Source: an uncultured Erysipelotrichaceae bacterium (GTDB lineage: Bacteria > Bacillota_I > Bacilli_A > RF39 > UBA660). Taken from it: a DNA stretch of 5,322 bases. Position 1 is the first letter of the stretch, and the number at the start of each line of letters is the position of its first letter. This document shows positions 1 to 5,322 of the stretch, piece by piece. The notes beneath the pieces are model-generated. The model worked only from the letters and a program-made list of their open reading frames with translations. It had not been told where the DNA came from and ran no database searches. The position numbers and the translations under genes are program-made. Where the stretch lies: NCBI GenBank assembly GCA_902772675.1, contig CACYBN010000032.1, positions 1-5,322 on the forward strand. Direction: 5' to 3'.

Positions 1-1784
1 CAGATGAAATTAAAGAAGTTACAGGATTAATAGTAAGTAATGAATTAAAAGGAGATATTACTTATAAAGGAACTGTAATATCAGTTGGAGATCAACAACA
101 AGTTTTAGCTGTTTTAGCAACAATGGATGAGGATATAAGTACAGATGAATTATTTAATTCATTAGATTCTTTACCAGCATCTGTAAAAGAAATAGTAGAA
201 CCAAAAATAGATAAAAACGATTTAAAAAATGCATCTTTAGTTTTAGCAGTTATATATATATTGAGTTCTATTTTTGGATATATAGAAGCTTTATTATTAG
301 CATATATGTCTAATGGATATGCTAAAAATCTAAGAACTGATATAAGTAAAAAGATTAATAAATTACCTTTAAAATATTTTGATACTCATGAAACTGGAGA
401 TATTTTATCTAGAGTTACAAATGATGTTGACTCAATAAGTTCTAATTTTAATAATTCTATTTCTTCTTTTGTAACAAGTTTAACTTTATTCTTAGGATCA
501 GTAGTAATGATGTTTGTAACTAACTGGATTATGGCATTAACAGCAATTGCATCTAGTATATTTGGATTTGTATTTTCATTTTTCTTATTAAAGAAATCTC
601 AAAAATATTTTGTACAAAGACAAAAAGAATTAGGTAATATTAATGGTCATATAGAAGAAATATATTCTGGTCATAATGTAGTTAAAGCTTATAACGGTGA
701 AAAAGCTGCATTAAAAGAGTTTGATAGAATAAATGATAAATTATATGATTGTAATAGAAAGAGTCAATTCTTATCAGGAATAATGCAACCAATAATGGGA
801 ATTATCGGTAACTTTGGATATGTTGCTGTATGTGTAGTTGGTGCCTTACTAGTTATGAATGATATGACTTCTTTTGGTACTATCGTAGCATTTATGATAT
901 ATATAAGATTATTTACTAGACCATTATCTCAAATTGCTCAAGCATTAACTGCTCTTCAATCTACTGCAGCAGCTGCTGAAAGAGTATTTGAATTTTTAGA
1001 AGAAGAAGAACTAGTAGATGAATCTGAATTAAAAGAAAAAGTATTAGTAAGTGATGCTAAAGGAAATATTGAATTTAAAAATGTATCTTTTGGATATGAT
1101 GAAAATAAAATAATTATTAATGATTTTAGTGCTAAAGCTAAATCAGGTCAAAAAATAGCTATAGTAGGTCCTACTGGAGCAGGAAAAACTACAATGGTTA
1201 ATCTATTGATGAAATTTTATAATATTAATAAAGGAGATATTATCATAGATGGAAAATCTATTCATGATATGAAAAGAGAAAATATTCATGATTTATTTAT
1301 AATGGTATTACAAGATACATGGTTGTTTGATGGTACTATTCGTGATAATATTAGATTTAATAAGAAGAATATAAGTGATGAAGAAATTTGGAAAGCTTGT
1401 GAAACAGTTGGAATTAGTCATTTTATTAAGACATTACCAGGCGGATTAGACTCTCGAGTTGGAGATAATGAAGTTATATCATCAGGACAAAAACAATTAC
1501 TTACTATTGCAAGAGGTATGATAAAAGATGCTCCATTCTTAATACTTGATGAAGCAACATCTAATGTTGATACTAGAACTGAGGAATTAGTTCAAAAAGC
1601 AATGGATAAGTTAACTAAAGGAAGAACAAGTTTTATAATTGCTCATAGATTATCTACTATTAAAAATGCTGATTTAATATTGGTTATGAAAGATGGTAAT
1701 ATTATCGAGCAAGGAAAACATGAAGAACTATTGAGTAAAAATGGTTTCTATTCTGAATTATATAATTCTCAATTTCAAAATTAG
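1..1784 (+). CDS. ABC exporter half-transporter, membrane domain plus ATPase (5' end outside window)
   Basis: This is an ABC exporter subunit with a fused transmembrane domain and nucleotide-binding domain, expected to move a drug, lipid or peptide outward using ATP. The frame is open from the first complete codon (nt 3) with no stop. The ATG at 123 lacks any Shine-Dalgarno sequence, so it is an internal methionine; 593 codons are visible. TM1 is missing. TM2 lies at about nt 231-308, TM3/TM4 at 468-590, and TM5/TM6 at 771-917. The first coupling-helix region reads LPLKYFDTHETGDILSRVTN. The ATPase shows the A-loop Tyr (1095), Walker A GPTGAGKT (1167-1190), Q-loop Gln (1311), signature ISSGQ (1476-1490), Walker B ILDE with catalytic Glu (1551) and H-loop His (1644). 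The signature deviates from LSGGQ, as in the TM288-like subunits of heterodimeric exporters, so a partner gene is likely just upstream. At least 76 residues precede TM2, an unusually long TM1-TM2 loop. The substrate cannot be told from sequence. Confidence 0.95.
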   Translation, partial: DEIKEVTGLIVSNELKGDITYKGTVISVGDQQQVLAVLATMDEDISTDELFNSLDSLPASVKEIVEPKIDKNDLKNASLVLAVIYILSSIFGYIEALLLAYMSNGYAKNLRTDISKKINKLPLKYFDTHETGDILSRVTNDVDSISSNFNNSISSFVTSLTLFLGSVVMMFVTNWIMALTAIASSIFGFVFSFFLLKKSQKYFVQRQKELGNINGHIEEIYSGHNVVKAYNGEKAALKEFDRINDKLYDCNRKSQFLSGIMQPIMGIIGNFGYVAVCVVGALLVMNDMTSFGTIVAFMIYIRLFTRPLSQIAQALTALQSTAAAAERVFEFLEEEELVDESELKEKVLVSDAKGNIEFKNVSFGYDENKIIINDFSAKAKSGQKIAIVGPTGAGKTTMVNLLMKFYNINKGDIIIDGKSIHDMKRENIHDLFIMVLQDTWLFDGTIRDNIRFNKKNISDEEIWKACETVGISHFIKTLPGGLDSRVGDNEVISSGQKQLLTIARGMIKDAPFLILDEATSNVDTRTEELVQKAMDKLTKGRTSFIIAHRLSTIKNADLILVMKDGNIIEQGKHEELLSKNGFYSELYNSQFQN

Positions 1785-1789
1785 GAGGT
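1783..1789 (+). promoter_or_regulatory. Shine-Dalgarno site of the RDD gene, overlapping the ABC stop codon
   Basis: AGGAGGT is a near-perfect anti-16S match placed 5 bases after its GG core before the ATG at 1794. Its first two bases are the last two of the ABC gene's TAG stop. This fixes the RDD start and argues that the two genes are translated from one mRNA. Confidence 0.9.
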
Positions 1790-1793
1790 AGTA

Positions 1794-2594
1794 ATGGATA
1801 AGTTTGGCTATTATTACAGAAGAGTTTTAGCATATTTATTTGACTTTTTATTAATTCAATTAGTGGTAACTTGTATTACAGGTACACAAATATTAAATCC
1901 TCAATATAAGTCATATCATAAATACTATGATGAGTATTTAGTTACTTATAAAGAGTATAATTATTATGATGAACAACAATCAAATGATATAAAAACATGT
2001 AATGATTTAAAAAAAGCTATTGAAAAAGGAAATATTACTGAAGAAGAATATATAAATAAGTATAAAGAAATATCAAAAAAAGAGAATTATGATGATGAAT
2101 GTCTTAGTTTAGTAAATGATTATAATAATCATAAGATTAATAAAGAAGAATATATAGATAAATTAAATAATCTAGCTCATAATGTTGATAAAAATTCTTT
2201 ATATGAATATATATTACTAATAGTTTTATCTATCTTATATTTAGTTTTATTCCAAGGATTTACTGGAGGTCAAACTTTAGGAAAGAAAATATTACATTTA
2301 AAAGTAGTAAATAAAGATGGAAGAAAGAAAGTATCTTATAAACAATTATTAATTAGATCTATATTATTATTTGATATTATTTATTATGTATTAAGATCTT
2401 TAAATGCATTTATATTAAGTTTAAATACTTATGTATTTGTAAATAATTTATTATATTATGCTAAAGATGTATTACTAATTATAATTTGTTTAAGTATTGT
2501 ATTACTTAAAGATAGTAGAGGTATTCCAGATTTAATTGCTAATACCAAAGTAATTGATGAAAAGAGAGTAATTAAAAAAATGAAAATAGATTAA
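1794..2594 (+). CDS. RDD-family integral membrane protein with a long inserted loop
   Basis: This 266-residue membrane protein belongs to the RDD family (named for a conserved Arg and two Asp). Family members have mostly unknown roles; some have been linked to transport or ion homeostasis. The N-terminal signature is RRVLAYLFDFLL (9-20) at the start of TM1. The family block GGQTLGKKILHLKVV (158-172) follows TM2 (about 137-156). The C-terminal block DSRGIPDLIANTKVI (240-254) follows the last helix (about 224-238), and a further hydrophobic stretch covers about 184-218. Between TM1 and TM2 is a hydrophilic loop of about 100 residues (32-135), rich in Tyr, Lys, Asp and Glu, far longer than in compact RDD proteins. 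The positive-inside rule puts this loop outside the cell. It carries two related EEYI-containing segments (see the repeat entry). The start is set by a strong SD. Tight coupling to the ABC gene suggests a shared membrane function, but the ligand is unknown. Confidence 0.88.
   Translation: MDKFGYYYRRVLAYLFDFLLIQLVVTCITGTQILNPQYKSYHKYYDEYLVTYKEYNYYDEQQSNDIKTCNDLKKAIEKGNITEEEYINKYKEISKKENYDDECLSLVNDYNNHKINKEEYIDKLNNLAHNVDKNSLYEYILLIVLSILYLVLFQGFTGGQTLGKKILHLKVVNKDGRKKVSYKQLLIRSILLFDIIYYVLRSLNAFILSLNTYVFVNNLLYYAKDVLLIIICLSIVLLKDSRGIPDLIANTKVIDEKRVIKKMKID
2007..2177 (+). repeat. Two SHOCT-like repeats within the RDD protein loop
   Basis: Residues 72-94 contain GNITEEEYINKYKEIS and residues 107-128 contain HKINKEEYIDKLNNLA. 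They align without gaps as x-x-I-(T/N)-(E/K)-E-E-Y-I-(N/D)-K-(Y/L)-(K/N). This pattern resembles the SHOCT motif (G-x-I-T-x-E-E-(Y/F)-x-x-K-K-x-x-L-L), which usually sits at protein C-termini. Here it appears twice in the middle of a membrane protein, in a loop predicted to be extracellular. The similarity is read by eye and no profile search was done. Convergent low-complexity sequence in an AT-rich genome is the alternative. Confidence 0.5.
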
Positions 2595-2609
2595 TCTATT
2601 TTCTTTTTT
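2582..2609 (+). terminator. AT-rich palindrome plus T-run over the RDD stop codon; candidate weak intrinsic terminator
   Basis: Bases 2582-2603 form a perfect 22-base palindrome with half-site GAAAATAGATT, followed after one base pair boundary by TTTTTT (2604-2609). An A-tract precedes it, so pairing continues past one mismatch. As RNA it can fold into a stem of about 9 pairs with a TTAA loop and then a U-tract, the form of an intrinsic terminator. Only two G-C pairs per arm stabilise it, so termination may be partial. The RDD stop codon TAA (2592-2594) lies at its centre. A DNA-level role as a dimeric operator is possible but has no support beyond the symmetry. Confidence 0.45.
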
Positions 2610-2625
2610 ATGTTAGAATTTATTA

Positions 2626-2631
2626 GAGGAG
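2626..2631 (+). promoter_or_regulatory. Shine-Dalgarno site that places the cysteine-cluster gene start at 2637
   Basis: GAGGAG is followed by a 5-base spacer and ATG at 2637. The in-frame ATG at 2610 is preceded only by the T-run of the palindrome and has no SD. The internal start is therefore preferred, and the first nine codons of the longer frame are probably untranslated leader. Confidence 0.8.
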
Positions 2632-2636
2632 ATATC

Positions 2637-3482
2637 ATGGGAAAAAGAAGTCTTTTAAATAAATATATATATTCACTTTTATATGATAAGAATAGAATCT
2701 TTAAGAAGAATAATAAAGATTTAGTATTAGATAATATAAAAGTATATAAAGATGTTCCTAAATATAATAATTATATTAATGTATTAAATTATAAAGGTAA
2801 TGGAGATATTATATTAATTGATAATAGTTTATTATATTTAGATAAGAATGAAGAAATTATAAAAATAAATAAATATTTAGATAATATCGAAGAATCTAGT
2901 GAATTCTTTTTTAAGAATAAATATAAGAAATTATATAGTGGTGTTAAAGATAAAGTAATTTTAAACTTATATAAAAATATTATAAAAATAATGGATAAAA
3001 ATGATATTAAAGATATTTATATAGTTAATTATGATGTTAATAGTAATAATAATTCTTTAATTTTAGAATTAGATTTTCTATTAAATTGTCATAATAAATC
3101 TGGATATGAAAGAATAGATTATATATATGATTATATGTGTGATTATTTAGATGAAGAATTTAATTGTAATAATATCTGTAATTTTATTGATAATAGATGT
3201 ATTTCTAGAAGAGAACTAGAAAGAAATAACTTTGATAAACCTGTAATTTATGGATGTTGTTATACTAAAGGTAAAAAGTGTAAGTATTTAGATCACGGAT
3301 GTAAGATTAAATGTATTTCTTGTAAGTTATTTACATGTAGATATTTACATAAATTAGGTGTTAGATATAGACCAAAAGATTTCCTAGTATTTAGATTATT
3401 TTTTACAATGAAACAACGAAGAATTATAGATGAATCTATTTATGTAAAAAAAGAAGATATAATGAAAAAATTAGTAAAATAA
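2637..3482 (+). CDS. Uncharacterised protein with a C-terminal cysteine cluster (possible Fe-S or Zn binding)
   Basis: I do not recognise the family. The protein is 281 residues from the SD-supported ATG. Residues 1-150 are rich in Lys, Asn, Asp, Ile and Tyr with no evident motif and no membrane helix or signal peptide, so it is probably cytoplasmic. It has 12 cysteines, 11 of them between 168 and 234. The core runs GCCYTKGKKCKYL (206-218), then GCKIKCISCKLFTCRYL (221-237), giving C-C-x6-C-x6-C-x3-C-x2-C-x4-C. Such density in a cytoplasmic protein suggests one or more iron-sulfur clusters or structural zinc sites. The spacing is not a radical-SAM CxxxCxxC, because those motifs are N-terminal, nor an ordinary 2x[4Fe-4S] ferredoxin. 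The end (238-281) is basic and rich in aromatics. The gene lies 42 bases after the RDD gene, beyond a weak hairpin, so it may be co-transcribed by read-through. Its codon choice is even more AT-skewed than the ABC gene's. Confidence 0.8.
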   Translation: MGKRSLLNKYIYSLLYDKNRIFKKNNKDLVLDNIKVYKDVPKYNNYINVLNYKGNGDIILIDNSLLYLDKNEEIIKINKYLDNIEESSEFFFKNKYKKLYSGVKDKVILNLYKNIIKIMDKNDIKDIYIVNYDVNSNNNSLILELDFLLNCHNKSGYERIDYIYDYMCDYLDEEFNCNNICNFIDNRCISRRELERNNFDKPVIYGCCYTKGKKCKYLDHGCKIKCISCKLFTCRYLHKLGVRYRPKDFLVFRLFFTMKQRRIIDESIYVKKEDIMKKLVK

Positions 3483-3509
3483 AAAAACTCTTATTTATTA
3501 AGAGTTTTT
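3483..3509. terminator. Bidirectional intrinsic terminator between convergent genes
   Basis: Arms AAAAACTCTTA (3483-3493) and TAAGAGTTTTT (3499-3509) pair perfectly over 11 bases around the five-base loop TTTAT. The A-run on one side and T-run on the other give a U-tract in either direction. The left arm begins at the base after the plus-strand stop codon. The right arm contains two bases of the minus-strand gene's stop (3508-3510), so one compact element ends both transcripts. Confidence 0.88.
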
Positions 3510-4422
3510 ATTGTTTGTTTTCAGTTTGTGTTTCAGTAGTTACTGTAGGTATTTCAGCAGCAGGCATTTCTTCAGGTTTATAATTTTTATTAATAACTGG
3601 TTCATGATGTGATTCAGTAGCATCTGGAACTGGTTCGTCTTCAGGTGTAGGTTTTAATACTATTGGAGTAGTTTCTTCTTTAACAGGTTCAGGATTTGAT
3701 ACTGGTACAGCTTGTGCAGGAGTAGCTGGCTTATTCATTTCTGTTGTTGTTTTATTAGCTAAATCCATAGATGTAAGAATTGTTTCTCTAGAATCATACA
3801 CATCTCTAGCATTTGAATAATCTCTATCAATATAATATATTCTTAACATTGGATTAATTATTACCATAGCTAACCAAATAAATAAGATACTCATTTCTAA
3901 TTTTATTGAACTTTCTAATGATTCATAGTATCCAAAAGATGAAGTATATGCACTATTTAGTGATACATCTGATATTTTCATTACAACTAAGAATACTATT
4001 AATACTATTGCAGTAGCATATTGGAATTTCTTATGAGTACTATTAACTGCAGGTACTTCAAAGATAAGAGCATTTGCTATTAAGAAATACATAATCTTTT
4101 CACAGAAATCTACAACAGAAGTATCAACGTCTAAAATAGATTCATCATATGTAACTATTACAAATATTGTATAAATAATAGTATATATAAAAGATAAACA
4201 TGCAAAGATAAATCCTAATCCCATATGATCTCTATTACCATATATATTAGCAGTTCTAGATAATAAGAATGTTGATAATAATAATGGTGTAAGTAATCTA
4301 TATATTATTCTTCCTACATCAGTTGCAGTTGTTAAGTTTTCATTTATAAATGCAATTTCAAAACCGAATGTTGCTATTGTTAGAATAATTGCAACAATAT
4401 AAATTTTTTTCATAGTGTCCAT
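3508..4422 (-). CDS. Uncharacterised six-helix membrane protein with a Pro/Glu/Thr-rich C-terminal tail
   Basis: I do not recognise the family. The protein has 304 residues. Hydrophobic segments lie at about 5-24, 39-55, 68-91, 109-125, 134-150 and 174-192. Lys/Arg residues cluster at 5-6, 56-64, 131-132 and after 194, while loops 25-38, 92-107 and 151-173 are acidic or neutral. This fits six helices with both termini in the cytoplasm. From about 226 the chain becomes a low-complexity tail with 14 prolines between 232 and 292 plus many Glu, Thr, Ala and Val, probably disordered. The tail has no cysteine and no recognisable domain. The start at 4422 has an AGGGAG site 7 bases upstream; a second ATG three codons in is too far from it. 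The gene is transcribed alone, divergent from scpA and convergent with the cysteine-cluster gene. No function can be assigned; a membrane scaffold that recruits partners by its tail is speculation. Confidence 0.85.
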   Translation of the reverse strand: MDTMKKIYIVAIILTIATFGFEIAFINENLTTATDVGRIIYRLLTPLLLSTFLLSRTANIYGNRDHMGLGFIFACLSFIYTIIYTIFVIVTYDESILDVDTSVVDFCEKIMYFLIANALIFEVPAVNSTHKKFQYATAIVLIVFLVVMKISDVSLNSAYTSSFGYYESLESSIKLEMSILFIWLAMVIINPMLRIYYIDRDYSNARDVYDSRETILTSMDLANKTTTEMNKPATPAQAVPVSNPEPVKEETTPIVLKPTPEDEPVPDATESHHEPVINKNYKPEEMPAAEIPTVTTETQTENKQ

Positions 4423-4429
4423 AAAATCA

Positions 4430-4435
4430 CTCCCT
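4430..4435 (-). promoter_or_regulatory. Shine-Dalgarno site of the minus-strand membrane protein
   Basis: On the minus strand AGGGAG lies 7 bases before the ATG at 4422. It selects this ATG over the second ATG at 4413, which would be 16 bases away. Confidence 0.75.
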
Positions 4436-4483
4436 ATATTATAGATTTTATCATAAAAACATAGTAATAAAAATGATTTCTTT

Positions 4484-4513
4484 TTGTAAGTTGTAAAATA
4501 ATTGTGTTATTAT
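4484..4513 (+). promoter_or_regulatory. Likely sigma-A type promoter of scpAB
   Basis: TTGTAA (4484-4489) and TATTAT (4508-4513) are separated by 18 bases. A TG sits one base upstream of the -10 hexamer (4505-4506), an extended -10 arrangement common in Gram-positive promoters. Transcription would begin near 4520, giving a leader of about 15 bases that just includes the SD. A second TTGTAA at 4491-4496 is too close to pair with a better hexamer. The region is very AT-rich, so chance matches are easy. Confidence 0.5.
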
Positions 4514-4534
4514 ATTAATGTATGGAGGTAAGAT

Positions 4535-5251
4535 ATGGATTATTCACTTAATATTGAACAATTCCAAGGACCTTTAGATTTATTATTACATCTAATTAAA
4601 GAATCTAAAATGGATATATTTGATTTAAAAATCGAAGAAATAACTAATCAATATTTAGATTATATTAATAAGATGGAAGAAATGAATTTAAATGTTGCTA
4701 GTAGTTATTTAGTTATGTCTGCGGAATTATTAGAAATAAAATCTAAAATGTTACTTCCAAGACATGAAGATGTAGAAGAAGGAGAGGAAGAAGATCCTCG
4801 TGAAAATCTAGTTAATAGATTATTAGAATATCAAAGATATAAAGATTTAACTAAAGAGTTTAAAGATTTAGAAAATGAAAGAAAAAAGATATTTACAAAA
4901 GTACCTGAAAATATTTTAGAATATAAAGATGAAGAAACAATAGTAAATAATGGAGATATTACTTTAGATGATTTAGTATTAGCTTTTCAAAAATTTTTAG
5001 AAAGAGAAAAGTCTAAGAAACCATTAGATACTAAAGTTACTAATAAAGAGTTATCTGTTGAAAAAAGAAGATCATCTATTCGTAGAATATTAAAAGAAAA
5101 AAGAAAAGTTAGTTTTTTTGAATTATTTGAAAGTTATAATAAAGAATATATAGTAGTAACATTTCTAGCTATATTGGAAATGGCTAAAGAAAATGAATTA
5201 AAAATATATCAAGAAAACAACTTTGACAATATAGTATGTGAGGTGGCATGA
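4535..5251 (+). CDS. scpA: ScpA, kleisin subunit of the SMC-ScpAB condensin complex
   Basis: ScpA bridges the two heads of the SMC dimer and, with ScpB, forms the condensin that loads on the chromosome and drives its compaction and segregation. The protein has 238 residues, near the usual 240-260. The hallmark FQGPLDLLLHLI is at 10-21, in the N-terminal domain that contacts the SMC neck. A second conserved block, YLVMSAELLEIKSKMLLP, is at 58-75, followed by an acidic stretch (78-88) and the helix LVNRLLEYQRYKDLTKEF (92-109). The central ScpB-binding region is charged and variable. Residues about 174-236 form the C-terminal winged helix that binds the SMC head, including VTFLAILEMAKENELKIYQ (208-226). 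The SD GGAGGT (4524-4529) with a 5-base spacer fixes the start. The TGA stop overlaps the scpB start, so translation of the two is probably coupled to balance the complex. Confidence 0.97.
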   Translation: MDYSLNIEQFQGPLDLLLHLIKESKMDIFDLKIEEITNQYLDYINKMEEMNLNVASSYLVMSAELLEIKSKMLLPRHEDVEEGEEEDPRENLVNRLLEYQRYKDLTKEFKDLENERKKIFTKVPENILEYKDEETIVNNGDITLDDLVLAFQKFLEREKSKKPLDTKVTNKELSVEKRRSSIRRILKEKRKVSFFELFESYNKEYIVVTFLAILEMAKENELKIYQENNFDNIVCEVA

Positions 5252-5322
5252 TGAATAAACTAGCAATTTTAGAAGGTATGTTGTTTGTTGTAGGTGATGA
5301 TGGATTAACTTTAGAACAAATA
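5251..5322 (+). CDS. scpB: ScpB, partner subunit of SMC-ScpAB (3' end outside window)
   Basis: Only the first 24 codons are visible: MNKLAILEGMLFVVGDDGLT followed by LEQI. They match the first winged-helix of ScpB, whose usual form is an I-x-E-A-L-L-F-x-x-G-x-x-x-(S/T)-x-x-x-(L/I) pattern, and the position straight after scpA confirms the assignment. ScpB binds as a dimer to the middle of ScpA. The junction reads ATGATGA, offering starts at 5248 and 5251. The SD GAGG (5240-5243, extended to AGGTGG) gives 4 bases to the first and 7 to the second. I favour 5251, which shares only one base with the scpA stop, but the first ATG is possible and would overlap by four. Confidence 0.88.
   Translation, partial: MNKLAILEGMLFVVGDDGLTLEQI

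Noticed and set aside
123..125. ATG at 123 as the start of the ABC transporter gene
   Set aside because: There is no Shine-Dalgarno sequence upstream, the frame is open to the window edge, and the protein would lack TM1.
2611..2619. TGTTAGAAT as an extended -10 promoter for the cysteine-cluster gene
   Set aside because: No good -35 lies 16-18 bases upstream, and transcription would start inside the Shine-Dalgarno sequence, leaving no usable leader.
3207..3338. Radical-SAM or ferredoxin assignment for the cysteine-cluster protein
   Set aside because: A radical-SAM CxxxCxxC is N-terminal in a TIM-barrel, and the spacing does not fit CxxCxxCxxxC ferredoxins.
4446..4458. Small palindrome TTTTATCATAAAA in the divergent region as an operator
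   Set aside because: It is short, made almost only of A and T, and such symmetry arises readily by chance in this composition.
4436..4500. Promoter for the minus-strand membrane gene
   Set aside because: A TATAAT on the minus strand lies too close to the SD to serve, and upstream -10-like hexamers (TAAAAT, TACTAT) lack convincing -35 partners. A promoter must be nearby, but I cannot place it.
51..4965. Recurring GGAGATATT near 51, 1223, 2811 and 4952 as a dispersed DNA repeat
   Set aside because: Each copy encodes Gly-Asp-Ile in frame with the genome's preferred codons, and flanking sequence does not match, so codon bias explains it.
1..5322. Mobile element, CRISPR array, tRNA/rRNA or defence system
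   Set aside because: I saw no transposase, integrase or nuclease motifs, no regularly spaced direct repeats and no RNA gene signature. The intergenic gaps are too short (at most 112 bases) to hide more.

Overview
This window looks like chromosomal DNA from a very low-GC member of the Bacillota/Mycoplasmatota side of the bacterial tree, for example an uncultured gut Bacilli, Erysipelotrichales or RF39-type lineage. The reasons are the extreme A/T codon bias, strong GGAGG-type ribosome binding sites, and an scpA-scpB pair of Firmicutes type. All four tryptophan codons I can find in the genes are TGG, no reading frame contains an internal TGA, and TGA ends scpA. The genetic code is therefore very probably the standard bacterial one and not the Mycoplasma code. 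The lineage assignment is inference; no marker here fixes genus or family.

Layout. From the left edge to 1784 lies the 3' part of an ABC exporter half-transporter (membrane domain plus ATPase). Its frame is open to the window edge, so the true start is outside. Ten bases later comes an RDD-family membrane protein (1794-2594), whose Shine-Dalgarno sequence overlaps the ABC stop codon; the two clearly form an operon. An AT-rich perfect palindrome followed by a T-run sits on the RDD stop codon. After it comes an unrecognised 281-residue protein with a dense cysteine cluster (start best placed at 2637, end 3482). A strong bidirectional hairpin terminator (3483-3509) separates it from a convergent minus-strand gene (3508-4422) for an unrecognised six-helix membrane protein with a long Pro/Glu/Thr-rich cytoplasmic tail. 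A 112-base divergent intergenic region (4423-4534) carries the likely promoter for scpA (4535-5251), which overlaps the start of scpB (5251 to the window edge).

How the genes work together. ScpA and ScpB are the kleisin and its partner in the SMC condensin that organises and segregates the chromosome. The ABC exporter and RDD protein are probably made together and both act at the membrane. The ABC half carries the catalytic glutamate but a deviant signature motif, the pattern of the consensus-site subunit in heterodimeric exporters of the TM287/TM288 type, so a partner gene is expected just upstream. I found no sign of a mobile element, CRISPR array, toxin-antitoxin pair or defence island. 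The least explained items are the cysteine-cluster protein, the tailed membrane protein, and a duplicated SHOCT-like segment in the RDD protein's loop.
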